Origin: an uncultured Planctomycetaceae bacterium
Lineage (GTDB): Bacteria; Planctomycetota; Planctomycetia; Pirellulales; Pirellulaceae
Assembly (NCBI GenBank): GCA_903921945.1
Contig: CAIXSC010000472.1
Span: 1-14,160, forward strand
Direction of reading: 5' to 3'
Length of the DNA stretch: 14,160 bases
In this document: positions 6,939-13,905 of the stretch, one piece after another
How positions within the stretch are numbered: the first letter of the stretch is position 1
Layout of the letters: each line of letters starts with the position of its first letter
The notes under the pieces: model-generated
The model's database searches: none
Seen by the model: the letters and a program-made list of their open reading frames with translations, nothing else
Told to the model about the DNA's origin: nothing
Translations under genes and position numbers: made by a program

Positions 6939-6987
6939 GGAATGTGGAATGCGGAATGCGGAATGCGGAATGCGGAATGCGGAATGA
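6939..6987. repeat. Tandem heptamer repeat GGAATGC
   Basis: Seven head-to-tail 7-bp units: GGAATGT (6939-6945), five perfect GGAATGC units (6946-6980) and GGAATGA (6981-6987). It starts 8 nt after the DUF4105 stop and ends 36 nt before the SDR start. When translated, such repeats give the MRNAECG or FRIPHSA strings often seen in spurious protein predictions from planctomycetes and related bacteria (recollection). It is non-coding here. Confidence 0.9.
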
Positions 6988-7023
6988 AACCCTATACCCC
7001 TCATTGTCCCGGAGAAGGCGTCG

Positions 7024-7782
7024 ATGTTTGAGCGGATTGCGGAGCGGTATCAGGGGAGCGTCGTGGTGGTTGTCGGCGCGGGCGGCATTGGCCGGGAGAT
7101 TGTTCGGTTGGCAGCCGGGCGAGCGGCTCGCATCGCTGTGGCGGATCACAGCATGGCCAATCTTGCCTTGGTGGAACCCTTGCTCCCGCCGGGCTCGCCC
7201 AAGCCGCAAACGCTGAATGTGAGCGATAACCGGGCCGTCTCGCAGTTTGCCGGCAACGTCGTCGAGTCGGCTGGTGTGCCGCATTTCCTGTTCTACACGG
7301 CGGGAATTCTCACCATCGAACCATTTCTGGAGACCACGGCCGAGTCGTGGAATCGCGCTGTCGATGTGAATTTGAACGGCGCGTTCCATACGGCCCGGGC
7401 GTTTGCGGAACCGATGGCGCGTGAGCGGCGCGGCAGCATCCTGCTGCTCGGCTCGATCGCCGGCACCCGAGCGCGTTCGGGATCGCGAGTCAATCCGGTG
7501 TACAACGCGACCAAGGCCGCGATCTCCGCGTTTGTCAACGGCACGGCCATGCAATTGCGTCCGCACGGCGTGCGTATCAACTGCATTTCCCCGGGCCCCG
7601 CCGCCACCGCGATGATGGACGTGCAACCGCCCCAGGTCCACGCCGCCGTCCGGGACATCACGCTTGACGGTCGCATGAATCGCCCCGAGGAGATCGCGGA
7701 ACTCGCCCTGTTCGTCGCCGGCCACGGCCGGTTCACAGGCGAAGACGTCGGACTCGGCGGCGGAGCGGGGCTGGGCGGATAA
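7024..7782 (+). CDS. Short-chain dehydrogenase/reductase (SDR), substrate unknown
   Basis: NAD(P)-dependent oxidoreductase of the classical SDR fold, 252 aa, cytosolic. The nucleotide-binding glycine motif is VGAGGIGREI (17-26), a variant of TGxxxGIG with V-G-A in place of T-G. Asp41 after the second beta strand (AVADHS) suggests a preference for NAD(H). The catalytic tetrad is visible: Asn116 (DVNLNG), Ser144 (LGSIAG), Tyr160 and Lys164 (YNATK). ISPGP (188-192) follows as in typical members. The C-terminus, FTGEDVGLGGGAGLGG, is a glycine-rich version of the usual tail. ATG 7024 has GGAG (7011-7014) at 9 nt. Neighbours give no clue to substrate. It converges with the minus-strand rplM-rpsI operon. 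Confidence 0.88.
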   Translation: MFERIAERYQGSVVVVVGAGGIGREIVRLAAGRAARIAVADHSMANLALVEPLLPPGSPKPQTLNVSDNRAVSQFAGNVVESAGVPHFLFYTAGILTIEPFLETTAESWNRAVDVNLNGAFHTARAFAEPMARERRGSILLLGSIAGTRARSGSRVNPVYNATKAAISAFVNGTAMQLRPHGVRINCISPGPAATAMMDVQPPQVHAAVRDITLDGRMNRPEEIAELALFVAGHGRFTGEDVGLGGGAGLGG

Positions 7783-8036
7783 GACGGCGCAACCGGTTCG
7801 CCGACCATCGACGACGATTGGCCGGCCCCGCGTTAGGTGGCCATAGGCGGCGAATCGGGCGCTGGCGTTAAGCGGACGGACACCACGAGCCGGTAAAAGC
7901 GGTCCGTCCGGGATCCGTGTGGGTCCCGCCGAAGATTCGTGCCTCGCCGAACTTCCAAGCCACGGCGCAAGCCGGGGAATGCAAGCCGCACCCTGCGACT
8001 CCTGCGAGGGCGACCCGCAGGAAACCCAGAAGGACC
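7783..8036. other. Intergenic stretch with nothing recognised
   Basis: Together with the terminator and repeat to its right, this is the 372-nt gap between the convergent SDR and rpsI genes. I see no credible ORF, tRNA or plus-strand terminator with a T-tract for the SDR gene. A minus-strand open frame spans 6808-8076, but it is antisense to the SDR gene and runs through the heptamer repeat. Confidence 0.5.
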
Positions 8037-8068
8037 AAAAAAAAGAGAGCTTCCTGCGGAAGCTCTCT
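8037..8068 (-). terminator. Rho-independent terminator of rplM-rpsI
   Basis: On the minus strand an 11-bp perfect stem, AGAGAGCTTCC / GGAAGCTCTCT (arms at 8058-8068 and 8044-8054), closes a 3-nt loop and runs directly into eight T residues (8037-8044 as A on the plus strand, the first also closing the stem). It lies 87 nt after the rpsI stop. There is no T-tract on the other side, so it should act only on the minus-strand transcript. Confidence 0.93.
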
Positions 8069-8090
8069 CGAGGCAATTTCGTAAGATCGT

Positions 8091-8140
8091 GCGTTGCCAG
8101 TCGCGCGTCGTCGCCAGTCGTGCGTCGTCGCCAGTCGCGG
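8091..8140. repeat. 17-bp imperfect tandem repeat in the rpsI 3' region
   Basis: The core TCGCCAGTCG recurs at a 17-bp period (CCAG at 8097, 8114 and 8131), with intervening variants of CGCGCGTCG and TGCGTCG: about three units, the first slightly degenerate. It lies between the rpsI stop (8155) and the terminator, so it would be transcribed in the 3' UTR. Confidence 0.75.
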
Positions 8141-8154
8141 CAAGTGGGCAGCGA

Positions 8155-8565
8155 CTAACGCTTCGAGAACTGGACACCGCGACGGGCACCGCGGAGGCCG
8201 TACTTCTTGCGTTCCTTCATACGCGAATCGCGGGTCAGGAACCCGTTGTCGCGAAGGAACTTGAAGTTGTCGGCATTGAAGGCGATAAGCGCCCGGGCGA
8301 TACCCATCTTGCAGGCGCCGGCCTGCCCCATGGGGCCACCGCCTGTGGCCAGAATGTCGATGTCCACCGTCTCGCGATGGCCAACGCCGTCGACCGTATC
8401 GATCAACTGCTTCCACTCGATCTCATTGCGGAAGTAGACGTTGAACGGTTGGCCGTTGACGGTGATTTGACCCGAGCCTGCGCGAAGACGAACTCGCGCG
8501 ACCGCCGACTTGCGACGGCCCACACCCAAGCAATCCCCGGAGATTTTGTCCTTTTTCGGCTGCAT
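8155..8565 (-). CDS. rpsI: 30S ribosomal protein S9
   Basis: S9 sits in the 30S head, and its C-terminal tail contacts P-site tRNA. The 136-aa product has the signature GVGRRKSAVARVRLRAGSG (14-32), TVNGQPFNVYF, DILATGGGPMGQAGACKMGIAR, trimmed here to its core GGGPMGQAGA, and the canonical end GARRGVQFSKR with the terminal basic residues that reach the tRNA. A short N-terminal addition (MQPKKDKISGD) makes it slightly longer than the usual 130. ATG 8565 begins 1 nt after the rplM stop, with GGAG (8575-8578) at 9 nt inside the end of rplM, so the two are translationally close, as in most bacteria. Confidence 0.97.
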   Translation of the reverse strand: MQPKKDKISGDCLGVGRRKSAVARVRLRAGSGQITVNGQPFNVYFRNEIEWKQLIDTVDGVGHRETVDIDILATGGGPMGQAGACKMGIARALIAFNADNFKFLRDNGFLTRDSRMKERKKYGLRGARRGVQFSKR

Positions 8566-8566
8566 C

Positions 8567-9010
8567 TTACTTCACTCCCAGTTCTTTCGCTTGCGGCTTT
8601 TGCGCTTGGTGATCGTGCGAGGTGCCGGTGTAGATTTTCAACTTATTCAGCATCTTCCGGGCCAACTTGTTCTTCGGCAACATGCGTCGCACCGCTTCCC
8701 GAAGAATCAGCTCCGGTCGCGTATCACGGCGTTTCTCGGCCGTGACAAACCGCTGCCGGGTGTAGCCCGTAAACCACGAGTATTCCTTTTGTTCCCACTT
8801 GCGGCCGGTGAATTTCACCTTGGCGGCGTTGAGCACAATCACGTAGTCGCCCGTGTCCACGTGCGGCGTGTACGTCGGCTTGTGCTTGCCCATCAACACC
8901 ATGGCGATGTCGCTCGCAAGCCGCCCGACGACTTTATCGGAAGCATCCACCACCCACCACTTCGCGTCGGCGTAATCCGCCGTCGCCAATGTCGTCTTCG
9001 TGCCTGCCAA
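8567..9010 (-). CDS. rplM: 50S ribosomal protein L13 (TTG start)
   Basis: Early-assembly 50S protein. The open frame continues upstream to 9295, but that extension resembles no L13. I place the start at TTG 9010-9008, with a strong SD GGAGG (9019-9023) at 8 nt. This gives 147 aa, a normal L13 length, beginning (M)AGTKTTLATADYADAKWW. Motifs: WWVVDASDKVVGRLAS (18-33), MGKHKPTYTPHVDTGDYVIV, the KFTGRKWEQKEYSWFTGY segment, and REAVRRMLPKNKLARKML. No ATG or GTG lies between the TTG and the conserved core. Operon with rpsI. Confidence 0.95.
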   Translation of the reverse strand: MAGTKTTLATADYADAKWWVVDASDKVVGRLASDIAMVLMGKHKPTYTPHVDTGDYVIVLNAAKVKFTGRKWEQKEYSWFTGYTRQRFVTAEKRRDTRPELILREAVRRMLPKNKLARKMLNKLKIYTGTSHDHQAQKPQAKELGVK

Positions 9011-9332
9011 AGTACGATCCTCCCAGTTCGCCCCGTTATCGGAACAAGACTTTTCGAGCGAGCCTAATCGAACAAGTCTGTATATCGGCAAAGTGAAACG
9101 TCGGAGTGTACCGTCATGATTCGCCCCGTTCAAGGGTTGATTTCCCGGACCGATCCATTTTCTTCCGGGGTTTGATTGATGTTTTTCCCAGCCGTCCATT
9201 ACACTATCCGGGCCTAGGATCTGCTCGGCAGGCCCCCACGCGGGTGGCCTCCTATCGGCCCGACCTGTCCCGTGCTGAGGCTCTATTCCATTCACGGCCG
9301 TTGATCAACCACTGCGAAAGGCGGGGTTCGCG
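9011..9332. other. Divergent control region between rplM and pntAA
   Basis: A 322-nt gap with no credible gene. Plus strand: a weak promoter candidate TTGATG (9176-9181), 18 nt, TACACT (9200-9205), then an imperfect stem-loop at 9230-9250 (AGGCCCCC / GGTGGCCT, loop ACGCG), which would lie in the pntAA leader. Minus strand: a TATACA (9079-9084) without a convincing -35, so the rplM promoter is not located. Confidence 0.4.
9176..9205 (+). promoter_or_regulatory. Weak candidate promoter for the pnt genes
   Basis: TTGATG and TACACT with 18-nt spacing, each 4 of 6 to consensus, about 127 nt before the pntAA start. Plausible by position only. Confidence 0.25.
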
Positions 9333-10481
9333 ATGAGGATTGCGGTACTGAAGGAAACCTTTCCGGGGGAGCGTCGAGTCGCGCTTGTGCCGGCGAATGT
9401 TCCGGGAATCGTCAAGGCCGGCGGCGAAGTGTTCGTCGAGGCCGGGGCGGGCGAGGCGGCCGGTTTCCTGGATGCCGCGTATGCCGAAAAAGGCGCCGAA
9501 GTGGTTGGCGACCGCGTGGCGCTGTTCGACGCGGACCTGTTGCTGCAGGTGCGAAGCGTGGGAGCGAATCCGGTTTTGGGCGCTGAGTGCGACCTGCCTC
9601 ATTTGCGTGCCGGCCAGTTCGTCATCGGCATGGCCGATCCGCTCGGCAATCCAACCGCCGCGAGACGGTTCGCCGAGACGGGGGCGGCACTGTTCGCGCT
9701 CGAGTTGATCCCGCGAATCACCCGGGCCCAAAGCATGGACATCCTGTCGTCGCAAGCGACGATCGCGGGCTATCGCGCGGTGCTGCGGGCGGCGATCGAG
9801 TTGCCGAAGATTTTCCCGCTTATGATGACCGCGGCTGGAACACTCTCGGCCGCTCGCGTGTTTGTGCTCGGCGCGGGCGTCGCCGGCCTGCAGGCGATTG
9901 CCAGTTCCCGTAAGCTGGGCGGCATCGTCTCGGCGTACGACGTGCGGCCCGCTTGCCGCGAACAGGTCGAATCGCTTGGCGCCAAGTTCGTCGAGGTGCC
10001 GCTGGAAGCCAAAGGCGCGGAAGACAAAGGCGGTTACGCGACGGCGATGGACGAGGAGTTTTATCGACGCCAGCGGGCTGTGATGGCGGAGGTGGCTCGG
10101 CAATGCGACGTGGTCATCGCCACCGCCGCGATCCCGGGCAAGCGATCTCCGTTGCTGCTGACCGCCGAGGCGGTCGCGGGGATGGCGCCGGGGTCGGTGG
10201 TGGTCGATCTGGCGGCGGAACGGGGCGGCAACTGCGAGTTGACGAAGGCGGACGAGCGGGTTGTCGCTCATGGCGTGACGATCCTTGGCCCCACCAATTT
10301 GCCGGCGGAGGCGCCGTTCCATGCGAGCCAAATGTTTTCGAACAACGTGACCAAGTTCCTGCTGAACATGCTGAAGAAGGGACAACTGGACATCAACCTC
10401 AACGACGAGATCATCCGCGAAACCTTGGTGACTCGGGGCGGCGAAGTCGTCCATGAACGGGTCCGGGCTCTCGGGGGTTAG
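9333..10481 (+). CDS. pntAA: NAD(P) transhydrogenase subunit alpha part 1 (NAD-binding domain I)
   Basis: Soluble NAD(H)-binding domain I of proton-translocating transhydrogenase, which transfers hydride between NADH and NADP+ driven by the proton gradient. The 382-aa product opens MRIAVLKETFPGERRVALVP. Visible landmarks are RITRAQSMDILSSQATIAGY around 128-147, with Arg128, Gln133 and Asp136 matching the catalytic Arg127, Gln132 and Asp135 of the Rhodospirillum domain I; VLGAGVAGLQA (178-188), the dinucleotide-binding loop; and AYDVRP (201-206), whose Asp203 should bind the NAD ribose. It ends after domain I, so alpha is split as in Rhodospirillum, not fused as in E. coli. A modest SD (AAAGG, 9317-9321) lies 11 nt before the ATG. 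First of three adjacent pnt genes; pntAB follows after 111 nt. Confidence 0.95.
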   Translation: MRIAVLKETFPGERRVALVPANVPGIVKAGGEVFVEAGAGEAAGFLDAAYAEKGAEVVGDRVALFDADLLLQVRSVGANPVLGAECDLPHLRAGQFVIGMADPLGNPTAARRFAETGAALFALELIPRITRAQSMDILSSQATIAGYRAVLRAAIELPKIFPLMMTAAGTLSAARVFVLGAGVAGLQAIASSRKLGGIVSAYDVRPACREQVESLGAKFVEVPLEAKGAEDKGGYATAMDEEFYRRQRAVMAEVARQCDVVIATAAIPGKRSPLLLTAEAVAGMAPGSVVVDLAAERGGNCELTKADERVVAHGVTILGPTNLPAEAPFHASQMFSNNVTKFLLNMLKKGQLDINLNDEIIRETLVTRGGEVVHERVRALGG

Positions 10482-10592
10482 CGACGGCCGTTCGTCGCGC
10501 GGGTCGCCAGGCTGCTCGAAAACTCGGCCTGACGCGTGCGGATTCCGCTCGGCCAGACCGGTTCCAAGTTCCCACATTTACGGACATTACCC

Positions 10593-11108
10593 ATGAAACG
10601 GCCGCTCTCCGCACTGCCGACACTCCGCAAGACCGCGTTGCCGTTGCTGCTCGTTGCGGGCTGGCTGGCCGTGGCGGCGGTCGTGGCCGCTCATCCCGGT
10701 CACGACGCGCCCGATGGCGACGCCGGCAGGCGGGCGGCGAAAGTTTCCAGCCCGGCGGATTCCTCGAAGCCGAGCGTTCCGTCGATCAGCAAGGAGGACG
10801 GCGGCGGAATATCCGCCAAGCCTTCGCGAGCGGCCGTGCTGATTGGCAGCGTGACCGTGTTTGTTCTGGCGGTGTTCGTGGGGTTCGAGATCATCAACAA
10901 GGTGCCGCCGACTTTACACACGCCGCTGATGTCGGGTTCGAACGCAATCAGCGGCATCACGGTGGTCGGGGCGATTCTGGCGAGCGGCAGTGGCCGCTGG
11001 GACGCGGCCGCGTTGCTGGGAGCCGTGGCGGTGGTGCTAGCGAACATCAACGTGGTTGGCGGCTTCCTGGTAACGCACCGCATGCTGCTCATGTTCAAGA
11101 AACGATAA
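10593..11108 (+). CDS. pntAB: NAD(P) transhydrogenase subunit alpha part 2, with N-terminal extension
   Basis: Small membrane subunit of the transhydrogenase. The C-terminal ~90 residues (82-171) are typical: VFVLAVFVGFEIINKVPP (89-106), LHTPLMSGSNAISGITVVGA (108-127) and LANINVVGGFLVTHRMLLMF (149-168), with three likely membrane helices. Residues 1-81 are extra: a basic start, a hydrophobic helix (about 15-33) ending AVVAA-HPGHD like a signal peptide, then a charged Ser/Pro/Asp linker. Most PntAB proteins are about 95-110 aa; this one is 171. I take ATG 10593 as the start; an in-frame GTG at 10536 would add 19 more residues. No strong SD is seen at either. It is separated from pntB by 10 nt, so the two are surely cotranscribed. 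Confidence 0.9.
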   Translation: MKRPLSALPTLRKTALPLLLVAGWLAVAAVVAAHPGHDAPDGDAGRRAAKVSSPADSSKPSVPSISKEDGGGISAKPSRAAVLIGSVTVFVLAVFVGFEIINKVPPTLHTPLMSGSNAISGITVVGAILASGSGRWDAAALLGAVAVVLANINVVGGFLVTHRMLLMFKKR

Positions 11109-11118
11109 GGGGTTGACT

Positions 11119-12510
11119 GTGATCTTGGAATCGCTCCTTCCCCTGGCCTATTTGACGTCGGCGGTGTGCTTCATCGTCGGCCTGAAGATGATGTCCAGTC
11201 CCCGGACGGCCGTGCGGGGCAACTTGATTGGCGCGGTCGGCATGGCGTTGGCGATCGGCGCCGCCTGCTTCGATCGCGGTGTCGCGTCCCACGCTTTGAT
11301 TGCGGGCAGCTTGGCGATTGGAGCCGTCATTGGCTGGATACTCGCCGTCCGCGTTCAGATGACCGGCATGCCGCAGATGGTCGCGCTGCTCAACGGGTTG
11401 GGCGGGGCCGCGTCGACACTGGTGGCGTGGTCGGATCTGCTCCGCGGTTCGAGCCATCCGGTCGACACGTTGATCGCGGTTGGCACCACGGGGTTGATTG
11501 GCACGGTCACGTTCTGGGGCAGTTTGGTCGCGTACGCGAAACTGGAAGAATTGAAGGGATTCCGCGAGCCGTTCAGTTTGCCTGGCCAGCAGGTGATCAA
11601 TGCCATGCTGGTCATCGCGTGTTGCGGGTTGACCGGGGTTTTGGCAAGCACGCACGAGACATCGGTGCAGATCTCCTGCTACATCGGCATCGTCGTGCTT
11701 TCGACGGTGCTGGGCGTGTTTCTGGTGAATCCGATTGGCGGGGCGGACATGCCGGTCGTCATTTCGCTGATGAATTCGTATTCGGGACTGGCCGGGGCCG
11801 CGACCGGGTTTGTGATTGACAACAACGGCTTGATCATCTCGGGGTCGCTGGTCGGCGCGTCGGGGGTGATCCTGACGCGGATCATGTGCAAGGCGATGAA
11901 TCGCTCGCTGTTCAACGTGCTGTTCGGCGTTATGGGTGGAGGCAAAGCGGGTGGTCCCACGGACGCGATTTACGCGACGGTTCGCAGCACATCCGCCGAG
12001 GATGTCGCTTCGATCCTGGACGGGGCTCAGCGGGTGGTCGTGGTGCCCGGTTACGGGATGGCGGTCGCCCAGGCTCAGCATGCGGTACGCGACTTGGCGA
12101 AACTGCTGGAAGCGAAGGGAACGACGGTCGAGTACGCCATCCATCCGGTGGCGGGCCGGATGCCGGGTCACATGAACGTCCTGCTGGCGGAGGCCGACAT
12201 CGCCTACGACAAGCTGAAGGAAATGGACGAGATCAATCCGACCTTGGAGACCGTCGATGTGGCGATCGTACTCGGGGCGAACGACGTCGTGAATCCGCTC
12301 GCCAAGACCGATCCCAACAGCCCGATCGCCGGCATGCCGATCATTGAAGTCGACAAGTGCCGCACGGTGGTCGTGATCAAACGCAGCCTCAGTCCGGGGT
12401 TCGCGAAAATCCCCAACCCGCTATTCGCCGCCCCGAACGCTTTGCTACTGTACGCCGACGCCCAAAAGGCATTGCTGGACATCGTCAAAGCGATCAAGGA
12501 ACTCGGCTAG
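11119..12510 (+). CDS. pntB: NAD(P) transhydrogenase subunit beta (PntB)
   Basis: Carries most of the membrane domain II and the NADP(H)-binding domain III. GTG 11119 is the likely start (463 aa), because AAGGGG (11107-11112) lies 6 nt before it but directly abuts the alternative TTG 11113. The first ~270 residues are membrane helices with conserved NPIGGADMPVVISLMNSYSG (204-223). Domain III has GYGMAVAQAQ (311-320), HPVAGRMPGHMNVLLAEA (342-359), GANDVVNP (386-393) and VVIKRS (418-423). In the helix where E. coli has His91 (VAILHSF), this protein has Asn (VALLNGL, about residue 92); the equivalents of Ser139 and Asn222 are kept. Last gene of the pnt set; the DUF1338 gene starts 41 nt later and may be in the same transcript. 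Confidence 0.96.
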   Translation: MILESLLPLAYLTSAVCFIVGLKMMSSPRTAVRGNLIGAVGMALAIGAACFDRGVASHALIAGSLAIGAVIGWILAVRVQMTGMPQMVALLNGLGGAASTLVAWSDLLRGSSHPVDTLIAVGTTGLIGTVTFWGSLVAYAKLEELKGFREPFSLPGQQVINAMLVIACCGLTGVLASTHETSVQISCYIGIVVLSTVLGVFLVNPIGGADMPVVISLMNSYSGLAGAATGFVIDNNGLIISGSLVGASGVILTRIMCKAMNRSLFNVLFGVMGGGKAGGPTDAIYATVRSTSAEDVASILDGAQRVVVVPGYGMAVAQAQHAVRDLAKLLEAKGTTVEYAIHPVAGRMPGHMNVLLAEADIAYDKLKEMDEINPTLETVDVAIVLGANDVVNPLAKTDPNSPIAGMPIIEVDKCRTVVVIKRSLSPGFAKIPNPLFAAPNALLLYADAQKALLDIVKAIKELG

Positions 12511-12551
12511 CCGTTCGTTCGCTTCACGGCGCCGGGGGAGGACATGGCGAA

Positions 12552-13625
12552 ATGGCGGAAACAACAGGACCGCATCGCGCGGTGGCCGGACCGGAAGCCC
12601 GCGAGCGTTTCGCGGCCGATTTGCTCGATCGCCTCTGGTGGCGCTATCGCGAACGCGTCGGGTATGTGCAGGTCTACGAGCGGTTGATTGCCGCGTCCGG
12701 CGGGTCATTCACCAACGACCACATCGCCCTGCGAACACTGGCGAGCCAGATCCCGTTTACAGGAATCGCGACGCTCGGCCGAATTTTCGAAGCGCTGGGG
12801 TGGCGGGCCGCCGGCGTCTACCAGTTCCCGGACAAAGCGCTCAATGCGCAGCATTTCGAACATCCCAATCCGGCGTTCCCCAAGATCTTCATCAGCGAAC
12901 TGCAAACCTGGACACTGTCCGCGTCGCTCCGCGAGACACTGGCCAAGTCGGTCCGCACGCATCGACTTCCTGTCTCCGACGAAACGCTGGCGCTCGTGGC
13001 ACAGCTCGATCTGGATTCCGGCGTGCATGCGAGTGCGGGCGCGCGGGTGAGTGAGCATGCGGGCGGGAAACCGGCTTCGAGTTTCGGGGCGGATGCGAAT
13101 GCGTCGAGTGACGCGGGTGTTGGGGCGAATGGGAAGGGGATTGACGAGCGACGGCGGGCGGCGTTGCTGGATCGGCTTGTGCGGGAATTCCACGAGCTGC
13201 CTTGGAACTTGCCGGAGCGGTCGGACGTTGAACGGGCCAATCGGGAGAGCCAGTACGCGGCGTGGGTGCTGCTGCACGGCTACAACGTGAATCACTTCAC
13301 AGCGCTGATTAACTCGCAGGGTGTTCCGGCTCTGTCGAGCATCGAGGCCACGGCGGCGGCGCTTGCGGCGGCGGGCGTGCCGATGAAAGCGGAGATTGAA
13401 GGCGCTCCCGGTTCCAAGCTACGACAAACGGCGACGGCTGCGGCCACGGTGCAGGCGGCTGTGGCCGTCCAGGGCATGCAAGCGGAAATGGCATGGAGCT
13501 ACGCGTATTTTGAACTGGCCGAACGTGGTGACACGGTCGACCCCGAGTCCGGCGAACGTCGCCGCTTCGAGGGCTTCCTGGGGCCGCAGGCAACGCAGCT
13601 CTTCGACATGACCAAGCGGTCCTAA
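12552..13625 (+). CDS. DUF1338 / 2-oxoadipate dioxygenase-decarboxylase family protein
   Basis: Member of the family typified by HglS/YdcJ, metal-dependent VOC-fold enzymes; HglS converts 2-oxoadipate to 2-hydroxyglutarate in lysine catabolism. ATG 12552 has GGAGG (12537-12541) at 10 nt. Another ATG at 12544 is out of frame, and the upstream in-frame extension overlaps pntB. In the 357-aa product the candidate metal ligands are His57 (FTNDHIALRT), His248 (YNVNHFTALI) and Glu321 (YAYFELAER); Arg61, four residues after the first His, matches the spacing of the HglS substrate Arg. YQFPDKALNAQHFEHP (90-105) is also typical. Residues 158-197 are a Gly/Ala/Ser-rich insert. No other lysine-degradation gene is in the window, so substrate assignment is inference. 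Confidence 0.85.
   Translation: MAETTGPHRAVAGPEARERFAADLLDRLWWRYRERVGYVQVYERLIAASGGSFTNDHIALRTLASQIPFTGIATLGRIFEALGWRAAGVYQFPDKALNAQHFEHPNPAFPKIFISELQTWTLSASLRETLAKSVRTHRLPVSDETLALVAQLDLDSGVHASAGARVSEHAGGKPASSFGADANASSDAGVGANGKGIDERRRAALLDRLVREFHELPWNLPERSDVERANRESQYAAWVLLHGYNVNHFTALINSQGVPALSSIEATAAALAAAGVPMKAEIEGAPGSKLRQTATAAATVQAAVAVQGMQAEMAWSYAYFELAERGDTVDPESGERRRFEGFLGPQATQLFDMTKRS
13023..13142 (+). other. Low-complexity insert inside the DUF1338 gene
   Basis: About 40 codons (residues 158-197) rich in Ala, Gly and Ser, with repeated GCG, GGG and GAG/GAT triplets and themes such as GCGGGCG and GATGCGAATGCG. It sits between the segment with LALVAQLDLDSG and the conserved ERRRAALLDRLVREF helix, so it is probably a disordered surface loop that leaves the metal site intact. 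Confidence 0.6.
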
Positions 13626-13800
13626 CCCGGCACGGCTTTGGCGTAACGGCGAGTGCCAGGCCGTGAGAACGACGTCGTAAACGCCCCGGACACTGGGTGC
13701 GAGTTTTGGCGGGACACTCCCCCCAGGGCCCGCGAGCGTTGACCGGGGTGTCGCCAAATCCAAAGACCGTCGTCAGCCTGCCCGCAGCAAACAACCGTGC
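13626..13800. other. Non-coding stretch after the DUF1338 gene
   Basis: No credible gene. It contains possible stem-loops: CACGGC (13632-13637) / GCCGTG (13661-13666), and a longer one pairing the GGCGGGACACTCCCC region (13708-13722) with CCGGGGTGTCGCC (13743-13755) with a bulge. Neither has a T-tract, so the DUF1338 terminator is not identified. Confidence 0.4.
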
Positions 13801-13905
13801 CGTTTACCGCGGACTCGTTTACCGCCAACTCGTTTACCGCGGACTCGTTTACCGCGGACTCGTTTATCGCGGCCTCGTTTACCGCGGCCTCGTTTACCGC
13901 CGAGC
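13801..13905. repeat. Seven-copy 15-bp tandem repeat
   Basis: Units of the form CGTTTACCGCGGACT start at 13801, 13816, 13831, 13846, 13861, 13876 and 13891. Variation is confined to CCGCGG/CCGCCA in the middle, one ATCG, and the last bases (ACT, CCT, AGC). The units are contiguous with no spacers. On the minus strand the 15-bp period encodes a five-residue repeat of the AVNES / AVNEA type. Confidence 0.93.

Noticed and set aside
7783..7860. Possible tRNA because of GGTTCGCC
   Set aside because: No acceptor stem, D-arm or anticodon arm can be folded around it.
6808..8076. Minus-strand open frame (422 codons) across the SDR gene and heptamer repeat
   Set aside because: Antisense to the SDR gene, it translates the GGAATGC repeat into FRIPHSA-type strings and runs through the rpsI terminator. 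It is a shadow frame.
9011..9295. N-terminal extension of L13 by 95 residues
   Set aside because: It is unlike any L13; a TTG with a strong SD at the right distance gives the normal length.
9252..10577. Long minus-strand open frame (441 codons) opposite pntAA
   Set aside because: It is exactly antisense to a clear transhydrogenase gene, is rich in Arg, His and Gln, as mirror frames of GC-rich genes are, and shows no domain.
11095..12171. Minus-strand open frame (358 codons) opposite pntB
   Set aside because: It is the antisense of conserved membrane segments, with an Arg/His/Gln-rich composition and no start signal.
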